The notes under the pieces are model-generated. The model was not told where the DNA came from. It searched no databases and saw nothing but the letters and a program-made list of their open reading frames with translations. Position numbers and translations under genes: made by a program. Positions 45,901 to 56,899 of a stretch of 64,000 nucleotides of DNA are shown piece after piece. Source of the stretch: Quillaja saponaria (Eukaryota > Streptophyta > Magnoliopsida > Fabales > Quillajaceae). Location: contig CM055605.1 in the NCBI GenBank assembly GCA_029379385.1, positions 11,071,001 to 11,135,000 of the forward strand. Direction: 5' to 3'. Position 1 is the first letter of the stretch. The number at the start of each line of letters is the position of its first letter.

Positions 45901-48900
45901 GTTTTCTTTTTACATTCCTGACGGTCAGGTTAAGGTGTGGTCGTTTGGGCACCATGAATCCTCTCCAAGATTATATTCCTCATCTAATATGAAACTACAA
46001 TTTCCATATTTGGTAACTAGAGATTTTTGTCCCCTTCAAATAGTTGTTTTCTATTTTCTATACAATTCCACTAATTTGCTGTTGTTGTTTGAATGTCGTT
46101 GAGCTTGAGCATATATATATATACCATTGTTGTGTTTTTGATTTTATATCAATAATATCAAACTTTATAGAGATTGCACATGATAGAGATTGTTAATATT
46201 AGTTAACAAAAAATTGTGTCTTGGATGTTTGTTTTGAATTTATTCCCATTTTCAGCTTATAGAACAAGAAGCAATTGAGCTAAAGAGCAAGTTCTCAAGT
46301 CCAAGACGCTCAATGTTGGAGGACACTGAGAGTGGTCAAGTTGAAGATATTGATGTTATTCCAAATGAAGAAATACTGTTGGTATGTGCTTCAAAACTTT
46401 CATGTGTAAATCTTCTATTGTTTTTGTTCATTTGTCCAAGTATTTCTCCAATTCCAACTGATGTTCATGCCTTTAGTCTTTTACATCCAGGCATTTAGTG
46501 AAAAAGGTTATGTGAAGCGGATGAGGCCAAACACATTTAATCTCCAGCACCGTGGAACAATTGGTAAATCTGTTGGAAAATTGAGAGTCAATGATTTGAT
46601 GTCGGACTTCCTTGTTTGTCATGCACATGACCATGTCCTGTATTTCAGGTAACTTCAGTATGACTTGTCTTCTTTTCTGTGATTCTCAGCAAGGTAATAA
46701 AGAAAAGTGAACTTGTATTTTTGGAGCCTGAGCCCTGAGGTGTATCACTGTCTGGAGTCAGGACAAAATCCCATTGTCCCCACTTTGCTCTCTCTTTTTT
46801 GCAGTTTGAGTAATGTTGAATGTCTTAACAGTCGATGTGTATCTTGGTATCACAAAGTACATGTCACCATGGAATATGGTCACAAAAGGGGGCCAAAGTG
46901 AAAAAATAAGTCCTGATCTAGCACATAGAGGTAACTTTATTGGTGATTAAAAATTAGGGTTACGGTTTTTAATTTTTGAGGAATTGGAGATTTAGGTGTG
47001 ACTGTGAGAATTGAATCTGATCTGGTTGAATTGATGGAAAGGGAATTAAAAGATAACTAGTAGTATCACGGTTAGGAATCACTTTTGTAAAATAAAGCAT
47101 CACACTATTGGGTTGGAAATCAAACCAGAGGCTAATTGTTTTTTATTTTTTGGTGATAAAGTGGCTGAAATTTTGTATTTTGATAATTAATGAACAAATT
47201 AGAAGCATACTAATTTATAATGGGTCTGTAAGATGAATCCCAATGGATGGTTCATTTGGATGGTTAATTTATATGAAATTATGACACATTAATTGACTAA
47301 ATAATTAATCCGGACTCAGAAGATAAAGCCCCAAAGACATAAAACAAAAGAGAGGCATGTAATTGGATTCAAAGCATAAAATAACAGCCTAACTTAGCTG
47401 GATAGTAAGACACCCGAAACTACTCTGAACAGTGCTTGTGAATAGTATGCCTGACAAAAAACTAATCTGTCTCCCATGTTGCACCTCTTTCACCATCTTC
47501 CTACCAAATCAAAACCTTGGGGTATATAAATCTGTCCCTTTGTTTTTACCTTTCTATACATCGTAAGCTGATTTATGTCAATAACTCTGCATTCTTTGTC
47601 AAAGTTGAGTTTGAATCTCGTGCTTCCAGATTCCTTGTGAACTACCATAAATCTTTCTTTCATGTCTTCGTTAGCATTCATTTACATAGTTCTTTCCACA
47701 AATTTCTACAGATTTATCCTTTTCTAGTGAGATTGGTATATGTCATGATCAAATCCTGTAATGTGAACTAAATAACAATTACAATCAATATGGTTGGAAT
47801 ATGAGGCAGAAGAAAAGGGTCGGGTTTTGTTTTAACCTACTGATGTAGGTATGTACTAAGAATTATGCCAATGATTACCTTTTTGGTGTAGGCTAAAGTA
47901 CGATCATATGCACAACTAGCTATGATATGGAGCTCTTGAAGAAAAAGATGGTTTTTACGTTTATTCCTTTTAAATGTAAATCTTTGGCCAATTATCTGCT
48001 TGGCTATGATTCATGGTACTTGTTAATTATTGCATTTGACCTCATATATGCCTAGATCTAGTTACTTTTGAGGTGCATCAGAAAGCTCTTCATCATTTCT
48101 CTTATTATACATAGCCTTTTATCCATATGATGGTTGCTATTACGTAATAGAGATGGGAGCTGTAAAGATGACTTACTGTTGATCACATGAAACGGTCCTG
48201 CTTTTCTCCTCTCTAATTTGATAACACAATTAAAACTCGCCATTCAGCTTTCCAATCCCTTAAGAAGTACTTGAAACATGCTCCTGTAAGCTGCAGATTG
48301 TATTATAATTATATTCTTATGAATATAATATATGTATATACGTGTTGATATATATATATATATATATATCTTTGTGGTAGATGCTTGATTAATTAGTGAT
48401 GACATCAGGTAGAGCTTGGGTTGTTGTATAAATTGGTAAGTGTCTTCTTGCTGAAAATTTTATGACTAGACAAAGTGGAAGTAGTTGGATTTGTTTTGTT
48501 CCTTACATTTTGCATCTTGAAAATGAGCCATCAGTAGTTTGTAATTTCTGTATGCACAATCTCATATCCAATTTTATGGTTGTTTTTGTTGTGATTTATT
48601 ATTTTTTTAAAATGAAATTTTGACATATCTTATCTGCATTACGGTTACATATCAATATTTGGGATTGGCTTGACTCATAGCACATAATTTTGTAGTGATA
48701 AAGGTATAGTGTATTCTGCACGTGCCTATAAAATTCCTGAATGTTCACGAACTGCAGCTGGCACGCCGCTGGTTCAGGTATTTTCCTTTACTTCCTGTTT
48801 CTTTGAATTCTCTTTTTGTTATCACTTAGAGACACCTCACATGTTGTTAACTTGGTGTCAGATCTTATCATTATCTGATGGTGAAAGAATAACATCTATT

Positions 48901-51900
48901 ATACCAGTTAGTGTGTTTCCTGAAGATCAGTTTTTACTGATGCTGACAATGAATGGATATATCAAGAAAGTATCTTTGAACTCTTTTTCTTCGATCAGGT
49001 CGACTGGAATCATCGCAATTCAATTGGTTTGTTTTCTTTATTGAGCACAGTCCTTTCCCCTACTTGCTCTCTACTCTTAGACTCTTGATGAATGTCATGC
49101 ATAAATTTTATCTTGATAGGTTCCTGGCGATGAACTGAAATGGGTCCGCTGTTGCACAAATGATGATCTTGTGGCCATGGCTTCACAAAACGGAATGGTC
49201 ATCCTGAGTCCCTGTGAGATTGTAAGTTATATAAATTCTATTTGTATTCATTTTCATTTTAGAATTTCTGTTTCCCATTTTTTGTCCTTGTGTATTCAAA
49301 GTTAATTTCTATAGATGGTAAATGACTATAAGGAACATAATTGCTTACCATGATTGTTAAAGCATGAAGTAGAAGAAAACAGAAGACTTCTGCACTTTCA
49401 GTGCCAGTATAGCACAAAACCTGACATGGCTTCCATTTGGGATCTGGTTCTGCTAAAACCAAATATTTTAAACAAAATGGAAACAAATTATGATAGCATA
49501 TATTGCATACATACTTGCGAACGAGCTTTGATGTCTTTTTTTTCCCCCTTATTTAGGGGTGGATTTGAGTTCTGAAATGTGGGCAATTGTTGTTGTTCAC
49601 TTTAGGTTTGGTGAGTGCAGAAGTTTTTTGGCTTGAAAATATGTTTTTAGTTTGTTGATGTAAACCTTTTGAAGAGGAGTATCCATTTCAAGAACTGTAA
49701 AATATTACTTGTCTTTGTCAGGCTTGTGCTTCTGAGATTGGTAGTATTTTTGGCTTCGGAGAGAGTGTGAGATTTTTTCTTGGAAATTCTTTTGACTTTG
49801 GTAGTATTATGGTTATCTAATCCATTAATTTTTTTTCTTTTTTTCTTGTATGTTTATAGCCTTTTTTTGACAGCTTTGAAAGCAGATATATTTTATTTTC
49901 CCCTACTAGGGATTCCTCTTTTGTACTTGGTGTATGATGGGAATTCTGATGTGATTCACATTAACGTCAAAACCATGTTTGCTTACTACTTTTTCTATTT
50001 TGATCTCAGATTCGAACACTAAGCAGAAACACAAGGGGTGCAGTGGCGATGAGACTAAGGGAAGGGGATAAGATGGCCTGTGTGGATATCATACCAGCGG
50101 CACTGTGGAAAGGCATGGAAGGGCTAGCTGAATCTCCCCAGAGAAAGTAATGTATCTAATCTTTGCCTGGATGTTTATATATATATCTATGTTAGATTGG
50201 CCCTTTACTTACCTGACTCACCGGCTTACTCAAACTAGTAGGTTCACAGTGTATTTGTAGTTTTGAATTGCCTTTATTTATTGTGAATGGTTGTAACTGT
50301 AATATATGCCAGGAAGAACTTTCGAGCTCAGTCAAAGAAATTATATTTGGTTTTCACTTTGTATTTCATGTCAATTATTTTGAAATTTTGCTAGACGGTT
50401 AACCTGAACATGAATAGTAGGTTCTTTTGGAGTTCCTTGGAAAGTGCTTAAACCTCTTTTTAAAGCAGATAAAGTATATTTTGAATGTTCTGTCAGGCAC
50501 GTGACAAGCATCACAGTGCTTAACCTTCAATTATTTTAATAGAAGTTAAATGTCCTAGTGTTGCGTCCAACTAATAATCAATATAAGAAAAAAAAAATTA
50601 AACTTTATATTGACTGACTTGGAAGTGCATGGGCAATTTTGAAGTGCTTTATTTCTTCTCTAGTTATTTGTTTTCCTGAAACTGGAGTTGAGGTTCAACT
50701 GTGTCTTCACTCAGCTAAACCTCACTTCTGAAGTTTGTGAAAAACACATCTTTCCCCTTGTGTTTGTCTTGATATTACTTTCTAAAGGTCCTTTTTTCTT
50801 TCTTCGCTACAATATCACTTTTAAAGTTCTAATACTTTTTCCGTCATGCTAGCTGTTTAATTTGTATATGAGGATAATATTTACATATCATCTCATCTGG
50901 ACATTCATTGATCTTCTCAGTGTGAAAGGCCTTAATGGACCATGGCTGTTGTTTGTGTCGGAAAGCGGTTATGGAAAGCGGGTGCCCTTGGGCCGTTTTC
51001 GCTTATCGCCTTTGAACAGAGTTGGTTTGATAGGATATAAGGTATCTTTAATATTGTAGTACTGCTACAGCTCAGCACTAGTGAATTTTATTTTTTTATA
51101 TACTTTCTCTTACGTATTTCTCTACTTGTGTGTCCAGTTTTCTGCTGAGGATCGTTTGGTTGCAGTTTTTGTGGTTGGATTCTCATTGGCAGGTATATTT
51201 AGAGTAAATAGGTGGCGATTTTCTATTTATCATTTTCTTATTCAATCTATGATGATAACTATGATGAAATGTTTTTTGTTCTTAACAGAAGATGGTGAAA
51301 GTGATGAACAAGTCGTTCTTGTAAGCCAGAGTGGTACCGTCAACAGAATTAAGGTTCGGGATATCTCAATACAATCCCGCTATGCAAGGTACATATGAAA
51401 CTAATATAATTTCTTAGCTTCTCCACATTCTGGTAGATATTGGATTTTCAACTAGCAAGGAGACATAAAGACTTACGCAGGGAATGAGGGAATGGCTTGT
51501 CATTGCATCTTTCACTTTCAACTCTGAATTCATACTTGTTCTAATTTGAATAGTTTCCCTCTGATTTTAAGCCCTCAGCTATTTAGATAATTTGAGTATA
51601 ACACTGATGTGCTGTTTTTTTTTGGCTAATATTATTTCATTATGTAATTATGCTTTTTAAATTTAAAGTAACCAAAATTAGTTTCTTTTTCTGTCACCAC
51701 CAATTTTTATGGACAGCCTTCAATATCTAAATCTCTCAAATTTATCTTGACCAAAGAATTTAACACCCGTTTTAGTTAATTGCATGGTGTACTCGCTCTG
51801 ATTGGATAATTTCCTAGCAGAATTCAGATCTTGAAATTTTAGAACGGTTTACAAATCCCATCTCAAACAGCAAAGTCAAAGGAATCTATAGAAGATTTTT

Positions 51901-52300
51901 ATAATGCTTGTAAAAATATCATTGCAAATTTTGTATGAACTGTCCACTCAATTATTCATGAGCTATTTTGATCCTTTGATGTAACTAATATAACCTTCAT
52001 CATTTATATGAACCAGCTCGATTTTTTATTAACTTTCTAATGTTCCAATTCTCAGCTGCAATCCTTTTTTTCATGAGTTTACTGTCATTAACTTCTGTAA
52101 ACTGCAGAGTTTAATTCATTTGGTGTTTACTTCTTGGTTTTTACTTTTTTCATCAGTTATGGACTATAGTTTGGTAAATCTTTTTCAGGGGGGTTATTTT
52201 GATGCGGCTTGATTATGCTGGAAAGATACAGTCTGCTTCGTTAATCTCAGCCACTGAAAGTGAGACTGAGGAAGACGTTGAAGCAATTGTTCATGGATAA
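26337..52300 (+). CDS. GYRA: DNA gyrase subunit A, organellar (27 exons)
   Basis: This is the A subunit of type IIA topoisomerase, which with GyrB introduces ATP-driven negative supercoils into chloroplast and mitochondrial DNA. All 27 exons join in phase, all introns are GT-AG, and the product is 928 residues, close to the usual length of plant GyrA. The ATG at 26337 is chosen because it is the first in-frame ATG and starts a Ser/Arg-rich, acid-poor leader (about residues 1-75), as expected of an organelle transit peptide. In Arabidopsis the homologue is dual-targeted to plastids and mitochondria. The core starts near residue 85. The gene body is 26 kb, mostly because of repeat-laden introns; the largest are intron 4 (3763 bases), intron 10 (2454) and intron 12 (2357). 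No coding lesion was found. Confidence 0.96.
26708..28289 (+). other. gyrase intron 1
   Basis: This is a 1582-base intron with a GTGAGT donor and a CTATAG acceptor. I recognise no insertion or gene in it. Confidence 0.85.
30744..31523. mobile_element. Inverted-repeat element in intron 4
   Basis: CAGTGTTATTAAAGGC at 30744-30759 faces its complement GCCTTTAATAACACT at 31509-31523. Both flanks continue into CTAGGCACTAGG- and AGGCG-type sequence, as in plant repeats with GGCGC-rich termini. The 780-base interior is non-coding. The same end sequence also occurs at 28911-28927. Confidence 0.4.
30937..30979. repeat. (CT)n(TA)n microsatellite
   Basis: About 12 CT units run directly into about 10 TA units. 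Confidence 0.9.
31828..32616 (-). mobile_element. TRIM-like LTR pair
   Basis: Two direct repeats of about 155 bases (31828-31982 and 32461-32616) share most of their sequence (GTTAAATAAAA, AAAGGATTGTGGGCTTGA, GTGAATCAAAGC, TATTCCTAACA). On the minus strand each starts TGTTAGGAATATA and is followed by a Met-tRNA-type primer site (TGGTATCAAAGCC, TGGTATCTGAGC). A purine tract (GAAGAGGAG) precedes the LTR at 31828-31982. The 478-base internal part has no coding capacity, as in terminal-repeat retrotransposons in miniature. The primer site beyond the second LTR suggests a tandem array truncated on the left. Confidence 0.65.
33044..44675 (+). CDS. GYRA: gyrase A exons 5-17: tower and coiled coil
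   Basis: Exons: 33044-33088, 33199-33297, 33410-33496, 35396-35466, 36375-36483, 36575-36637, 39092-39157, 39287-39375, 41733-41781, 42488-42574, 44008-44101, 44415-44485, 44586-44675. They encode residues about 204-543. These include [35 protein letters not shown] (joined across exons 6-7), the tower domain with its [10 protein letters not shown] segment, and the coiled-coil arms ending in the dimer gate ([17 protein letters not shown]). Each junction restores a motif conserved in bacterial GyrA. Confidence 0.94.
34686..35135 (-). mobile_element. Retroposon fragment in intron 7
   Basis: The + strand begins TTTTTTAGATAGAAAAAGAA, the complement of a retroposon 3' tail ending in A. The next ~450 bases differ in texture from the intron around them and resemble antisense LINE-derived sequence seen in intron 10. 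The distal end is not defined. Confidence 0.4.
35935..36204 (+). mobile_element. LINE 3'-end fragments in intron 8
   Basis: The phrase AATTGACATGCAACATGATT recurs almost exactly at 45738 in intron 17. It is followed by T-rich sequence and TTAATAAAATTTATTTTTCTT with an A-rich tail (36023-36070). A second tail (ACTTATCAAAAAAA at 36192-36205) follows. These look like 5'-truncated LINE insertions in sense orientation. Confidence 0.45.
37102..37355. mobile_element. hAT-like MITE inside LINE
   Basis: The left end TAGGGGTGGCATCCGAATCA and the inverted right end (complement TAGGAGTGGAATTAGAATCA) match well, followed by AAATA(A/G)TT. The element is 254 bases, AT-rich and palindromic overall. Ends of the form TAGGGGTGG are typical of plant hAT-derived MITEs. 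ACAAC precedes the left end and ACAAC follows the right end, a partial match to an 8-base duplication. Confidence 0.65.
37447..38023. mobile_element. Second MITE-like insertion inside LINE
   Basis: The two ends are imperfectly inverted: GTATAGATTCACGATTCGAA on the left and the complement GTTGAATCAAGATTCAACTC on the right. The interior contains further GATTC/GAATC repeats. Protein similarity to LINE resumes on both sides, which marks this as an insertion. Exact ends are uncertain. Confidence 0.4.
39731..40006. repeat. 138-base tandem duplication in intron 12
   Basis: Two adjacent units of 138 bases share TTTTCCCATGATTCAAATGG, AACACCTCTAT, GACAAGGGCTG, GGGAGATCACAG and AATCAGTGATAGTAAATTTT. 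Because 138 is a multiple of three, reading frames repeat in phase on both strands. The minus strand is open from 39964 to 39614. Confidence 0.85.
41278..41299 (+). other. G-rich tract, possible quadruplex
   Basis: Three G runs of 5, 7 and 5 bases separated by single C and A lie on the transcribed-sense strand of intron 12. The long run can serve as two G-tracts. Confidence 0.5.
41950..42310 (-). mobile_element. LINE-like fragment in intron 13
   Basis: Segments such as CTATTAAGAACCTCAGACCAAACAAACAC and the ACAAGGGAAGGATCC region parallel the antisense LINE sequence at 38200-38350 in the same orientation. There is no open frame of note. It is a short antisense LINE piece. Confidence 0.4.
43187..43227. 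repeat. (CT)n(TA)n microsatellite in intron 14
   Basis: CT-rich repeats run into about 12 TA units. Another TA run lies at 43652-43671, also in intron 14. Confidence 0.8.
43264..43333 (+). mobile_element. Ultra-short LINE insertion with duplication
   Basis: AAAGAACAAAT occurs at 43264-43274 and again at 43323-43333. Between them lie 26 bases (ending GACACTTATC) and then about 22 A, whose final As merge with the second repeat. The 26 bases end like the LINE 3' ends elsewhere in the gene (ACTTATCAAAAAAA at 36192). The structure is what target-primed reverse transcription leaves when it aborts almost at once. Confidence 0.7.
45036..45534. mobile_element. MITE-like element in intron 17
   Basis: The left end GTGTTTGGAACACCTAAATG and the inverted right end (complement GTGTGTTTCGAACAAATAAA) are related, and both continue into GAATTC-containing sequence. 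The AT-rich, non-coding interior is about 500 bases. The target duplication is unclear, so the superfamily is left open. Confidence 0.45.
45542..45895 (+). mobile_element. LINE 3'-end fragment in intron 17
   Basis: The stretch TGATTGTCATCTCCCA, then CATCTTCTT and GGATAA at about 45654-45695 matches the complement of the intron-10 LINE at about 37010-37060. Downstream come the GTTGACATGCAACACGATT phrase shared with intron 8, an AATAAT-rich tail and CTATCAAAAAAA (45876-45887). It is a sense-oriented, 5'-truncated copy of the same LINE family. Confidence 0.6.
46256..52300 (+). CDS. GYRA: gyrase A exons 18-27: C-terminal pinwheel
   Basis: Exons: 46256-46381, 46491-46648, 48696-48777, 48862-49026, 49120-49221, 50010-50146, 50921-51041, 51138-51192, 51289-51388, 52189-52300. 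Exon 18 ends the coiled coil with an acidic linker. Exons 19-27 encode the beta-pinwheel that wraps DNA, with repeated blade motifs ([60 protein letters not shown]). The GyrA box lies in exon 19 (46545-46565) and reads QHRGTIG instead of the bacterial QRRGGKG. The tail is acidic and ends with TAA at 52298-52300. Intron 25 is 96 bases long and has no in-frame stop. Confidence 0.94.
48346..48370. repeat. (TA)n microsatellite in intron 19
   Basis: An uninterrupted TA run of about 12 units. Confidence 0.85.
51193..51288 (+). other. gyrase intron 25, frame-preserving
   Basis: The intron has GT and AG ends and homologous exons join correctly across it. Its length of 96 bases is a multiple of three, and no stop codon occurs in the gene frame across it, so retention would insert 32 residues between two pinwheel strands. 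Confidence 0.85.
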
Positions 52301-53378
52301 GTGTAAATTAATCTGCAAGGCTGGTTTTTGGGACATTTCTGCAGTTCTAGTTGCCTCTACTAAGCAAGATAATCTGACCTAAAATTGTGTACTCTGTATC
52401 ACCATTTTAATCAACCTAGTGCATACCAGGTGATATGTGGAAGGAGTCTGCACGTTACTTTCTTGCCACTTCTTTTTCTGTTCTGGGGATTTTTTTGGTT
52501 TCGGGTTGGGGCAGGTGGGGGAGAGTAGAGATGGAAGATGAAACCAGTTATTCATGAGATCATCATATCTTCTGACCCAAAGGCAGTTTAAGCAATAGAT
52601 ACGTGCTTTTGTTGCAATATCATTAGTGCCCAAAGGCTAATCTGTGGTTGTACAGGTTGTAATGATTCACTTAATGATTACTGGCAGATGTTTGTAAGTT
52701 TATTATTGGTCCAATCTATTCCGCGTTTCATGGCTTATTACTGGTAATGGTAACACCTCCCCGAACCCAAGTATTAATTAATTTCATTCTTGGCACTCGC
52801 AAATCTCATTCTAGTTGGTATAATGATCTTGCACCCAACTGAGCATTGCAATAAAAAAGGAGTATAGCTCAGCTATCCTCGAATTTAAATAGAGAAGTAT
52901 TAAGCTCAATATTTTAAAAACTATTTTGAAACATCATATGCATCCACACTTCAAATCGAAAAGTAACAGAAAGAAATAGTCAAAATTATAAGCTAAAAAA
53001 TTATAAAAAATTGACAAATTGAACCGATTTGAGTTGAAATTCGGTTTGGTTTAGGTACTATGTGAAAATTGGTTTGATTTCGGTATTGGATTTTTTAATA
53101 TTGGCTGTTCGGTTTTGGTAACAAAAATTTTGGTTTTACAGATATCCATACCGATACCAACTTGTATATGCCTAGCAAGACTAGACCAATCTATCCCAGC
53201 CCTTCATCCTATTCCTAAAGGCTAAAGCTTAAAACCTAGCTTTCTGTTCCAGATCCAGTTGTTATTCGATGCTTAGCTAGCCTCTCACTATCTCAGTATT
53301 CATGAATGTTCAATTTGTCACTCTTTACCCAAACCCTAGCCTCCATTACACAGTCCAAAAATTGGCCTACCTAGCCCG
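52301..53378. other. gyrase 3' flank and repeat-rich spacer
   Basis: The first few hundred bases should include the gyrase 3' UTR, but I cannot fix the poly(A) site. At about 52985-53160 the sequence has GGTTTGGTT and CGGTTTTGGT-type repeats, common in subterminal regions of plant hAT elements. Leader-like sequence (AAACCCTAGCCTCCATTACA) ends at the gypsy insertion. Confidence 0.4.
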
Positions 53379-53383
53379 TCAGC

Positions 53384-53675
53384 TGATACTACTAACAAAT
53401 AAAAATGTAATTTTCAGAATTAGAGAAGAGAAAAAGAAGGAAGAAGAAGATACAAGAAAGCTTTCTCTGATAAATTGCATAACTCTAAATGACAGCACGA
53501 CCTCCAATATAACTGTTGGAAGGCTAACTGATTACTAAGTAGAGTAACAACCTTTGTTAGCCTGGACTAATGACTCATAAAGACTAATAGAATTCAAATA
53601 CCTTAAAAGACACTTTAACCCCTAATACAAGTAATAATACCAAACTACCTTTATAATCAAATTAAATTGTTAACA
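53384..53675 (-). repeat. gypsy 3' LTR
   Basis: A 292-base LTR, + strand ends TGATACTACT and TTGTTAACA. It pairs with 58224-58512. Confidence 0.92.
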
Positions 53676-53756
53676 AATATCCCCTTGACAGATAACACTT
53701 ATTCAAGTGTTATCAACTAAATTCAAAAATTTCTGACTGAACTCAGCATAGTTCTC

Positions 53757-56540
53757 CTAGGAAGCATCCTCAAGAAAAGAACGAGTCCACTGCACCAGTA
53801 CTTGAGTGATGGCTCTGTTATGTTTCTTAACGAATCTTCTATCCAACACTACCACAAGTTGCAATTTTATAGTTCCTTGCTCACTGAACTCTGGTAATTT
53901 AGGCTGCATAGCCAGATTACCAATGTGTTGCTTGAGCTGTGATATGTGGAAAGTGTTATGAATCATGGCTGTGGTTGGTAAATCCAACTAATATGCCACT
54001 TTTCCCTTCTTGCTGAGCACCTTAAAGGGTCTAAAGTACCGGTAGGCTAGCTTGTAAAAAGGCCTCCTCACAACAAACATTTGTCTGTAGAGTTGCAACT
54101 TAAGGTATATCTAGGAATCCACCTCAAACTCCTTGTCAGATCTGTGTTTGTCCACTTGTATCTTCATTCTGTCTTGTGCTTTCTTTGTATGATATTTTAG
54201 CAGCTTTAAGGTAGATTATCTTGCTACTAATTTCCTATCTACAGCCTCATTATCAGAGTCACCTGGAATGTAAGGCAGGTGCACTGGAGGTGACTATCCA
54301 TACATAGCTTCATAAGGTGTACTGTGTATGGCTGAATGGTAACAAGTGTTGTACCAATATTCAACTAATGATAACCAACTGATCCAATCCTTAGGCTTGT
54401 TAGTAGTCATACATTTGAGATATGTTTCCAATCACCTATTGAGAATCTCGTATTGGCCATTAGTTTGTGGATGGTATACAATGGACATATTAACTTTTAA
54501 GCCTCAATTTAGACATTAACTCTCCCCAAAACTTACTAAGAAAGACCTTATCTCTATCAGAGACAAAAGATTCAGGCAATTCATGCAATTTAACAATGTT
54601 GTCAAGAAACAATTGTGCTATAGTAGTGGTAGTAAAAGGGTGAGAAACATGAATGAAGTGTGCATATTTGTTAAGTCTATCAATGACCACCCATATAACC
54701 TCTTCGCCCTGAGACTTAGGTAACCCCTCTATAAAGTCCATAGCTATACTAGACCAAATTCTAGTTGGAATTGGAAGAGGTTGCAGTAACACAGATCCAA
54801 CAGTAGTACTATACTTGGATTTCTGACATACTAAGCACTCTCTTAAATGCTTGTCTAATGTCTTTCTTTATTCCCTTCCAATAGAACACTGCTTGTAGCC
54901 TACTCAAAGTGGATTGGTGTCCTGAATGATCAGCCAATGCACTATCATGGAAATATATCAAAAGCTCCTTCCTCAAGTCATGGTTTGCCCCCACAACCAG
55001 TTTCCCTTTTCTCCTTAGTTGGTTGTTTTCCCAAGTGAGTTTGGACTAATTGACTCCTTGCTACTGCATATCTAAAATGACTTTGTGTAGATGAAGGTCT
55101 TGACACCAAGTTTGCTGGACTTGCTGCAACAAGTTAGCTGTAATCCCACTAATGGCCATTACCACCACTTCTTATGTTACTCCTCCTTCTTCAGTTTCAG
55201 GCCTCGTTGACAAAGCATCTGTAGCCTTGTTTGTATTTCCTTTCATATTCCTCACTTTATAATCATAGCAATCATGGCTAACTACTCTTGTTGGGCTGGG
55301 GTGATTATTTTCTATTGTAGCAAATATTTTAAACTATGATGATTTGTCTTTATAATAAAATTTCTGCTAGATAGGTAAGAGTGCCAATTCTTGACAACAA
55401 ACACTATTGCTAGCATCTTCTTCTCATACACAGGTAATTGTTGATGTTTGGTTGACAGTGCCTTGTTAATGTATGCAATTGGTTTTCCATTCTGCCCCAG
55501 TATTGCTCCCATACCTTGACCTGAAGCTTCTGTTTCAATGTAGAATGGTTGGTTAAAGTATGGCATTGCCAACACTAGTGCAGTACACATCACTGCTTTC
55601 AAAGTGTCAAAAGACTCCTAAGCCTTAGTATCCCATCTAAACCTATCCTTGCACAACAAAGCAGTATGAGGTTTAGCTATTTTGCTATAGTTCAATATGA
55701 ACATCCTGTAGTAATTTGTCAAACCCAGGAAATCTTTTAGTTCCTTTACAGTCTTAGGTGTTGGCCAAGTGAGAATGCTTTCTATCTTTTTATCATCCAT
55801 AGCCACCCCATTTTAAAAGATAATATGTCTAAGGTACTATACCTTTTTAGCCCCAAAAGAGCATTTGCTTTCCTTCACATACTATTGGTGTTCTCTCAAC
55901 AATTGAAAGGCAGTCTACAAATGCTGGTAGTGTGAGTCCCAGTCTTTATTGTAAATCAGTACGTCATCAAAGAAAACCAAAATGAATTTCCTTAATTGTT
56001 TCATGAATACTTCATTCATTAAGCTTTGGAATGTTGAGGGTGCATTGGTAAAGCCAAATGGCATTACCAAGAACTCATAATGACTACTATGTTATCTAAA
56101 GGCAATCTCGTGGAAGTCAGTGGAATGCATCCTGATTTGATGATATCCAAATCTCAAATTTAATTTAGTGAAAACAGTTGCTCCATGTAACTTAATAATT
56201 AGCTCTTCTACCATTGGAATTGGAAACTTGTCTTTAACTTCTTAACTATTATAATAGGTGAAGTGAATGAACTAGTGCTGTTCCTTATCACATCGGCTTC
56301 TAATATGCCTTCAATCTGCCTTTCAATTTCATCCTTTTAGATAGATGGGTACCTGTAAGGCCTAATTTGTACATCTTGGCTTTCATCTTTCAAGTTGATC
56401 TTATGGTCATATGACCTCACAAGAGGTAAACTTGTTGGTTCAACAAAAATGTACTTAAAACCATATTGGAGGGTTTTTAGTTTTTGAGATCCACCCACAT
56501 TTGCAGCAGCTTGTTCTAGATTATAACAACTCCACAACTC
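53757..56540 (-). pseudogene. gypsy pol: RT, RNase H, integrase, C-terminus
   Basis: The reverse transcriptase keeps FFDDVLIY (about 55950-55975), but it is cut by stops. The connection region (55618-55806) has the WPTPKTVKELKDFLGLTNYY signature. The RNase H (55312-55602) has lost all three key acids: TEAS for TDAS, YEKK for YEKE, TNHHSL for TDHxSL. The integrase zinc module lies at 54809-54994, with a frameshift before its CxxC. The core (54490-54792) shows MDFIEGLP and VSDRD. The C-terminal segment (53757-53987) ends in a VLVQW-type chromodomain-like motif, which suggests the chromovirus lineage. Confidence 0.86.
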
Positions 56541-56899
56541 CTCCTAGACACCCTGATTATAGCTTTGCACCTTGTGTATCTGTGTTATTATTGCATGTGA
56601 ACTTTCATGTAACCATTTAGATCATTTCTTGCCCTTACTCAGCTCTTTAGGTGATTCTTGTATTGCTTGTAGTAAAATCATCTTGTGCCCCCTATGGAAC
56701 TCCAATTCTCCTTTGTCAAAGTTCCCGAAGATTTTTTATTGGGCAGCAAACTATTGCATGCCCAGTACCACATCACACCCCCTAATGACATGGCTATAAA
56801 GTCATTAAAGAACCTTCCCCTTAAAATTGCCAATTCAAGCTCATGCATCTAGCTTATTAATGGCTTCTCCATTTGCCACCATTACTCTCATCTTGGACA

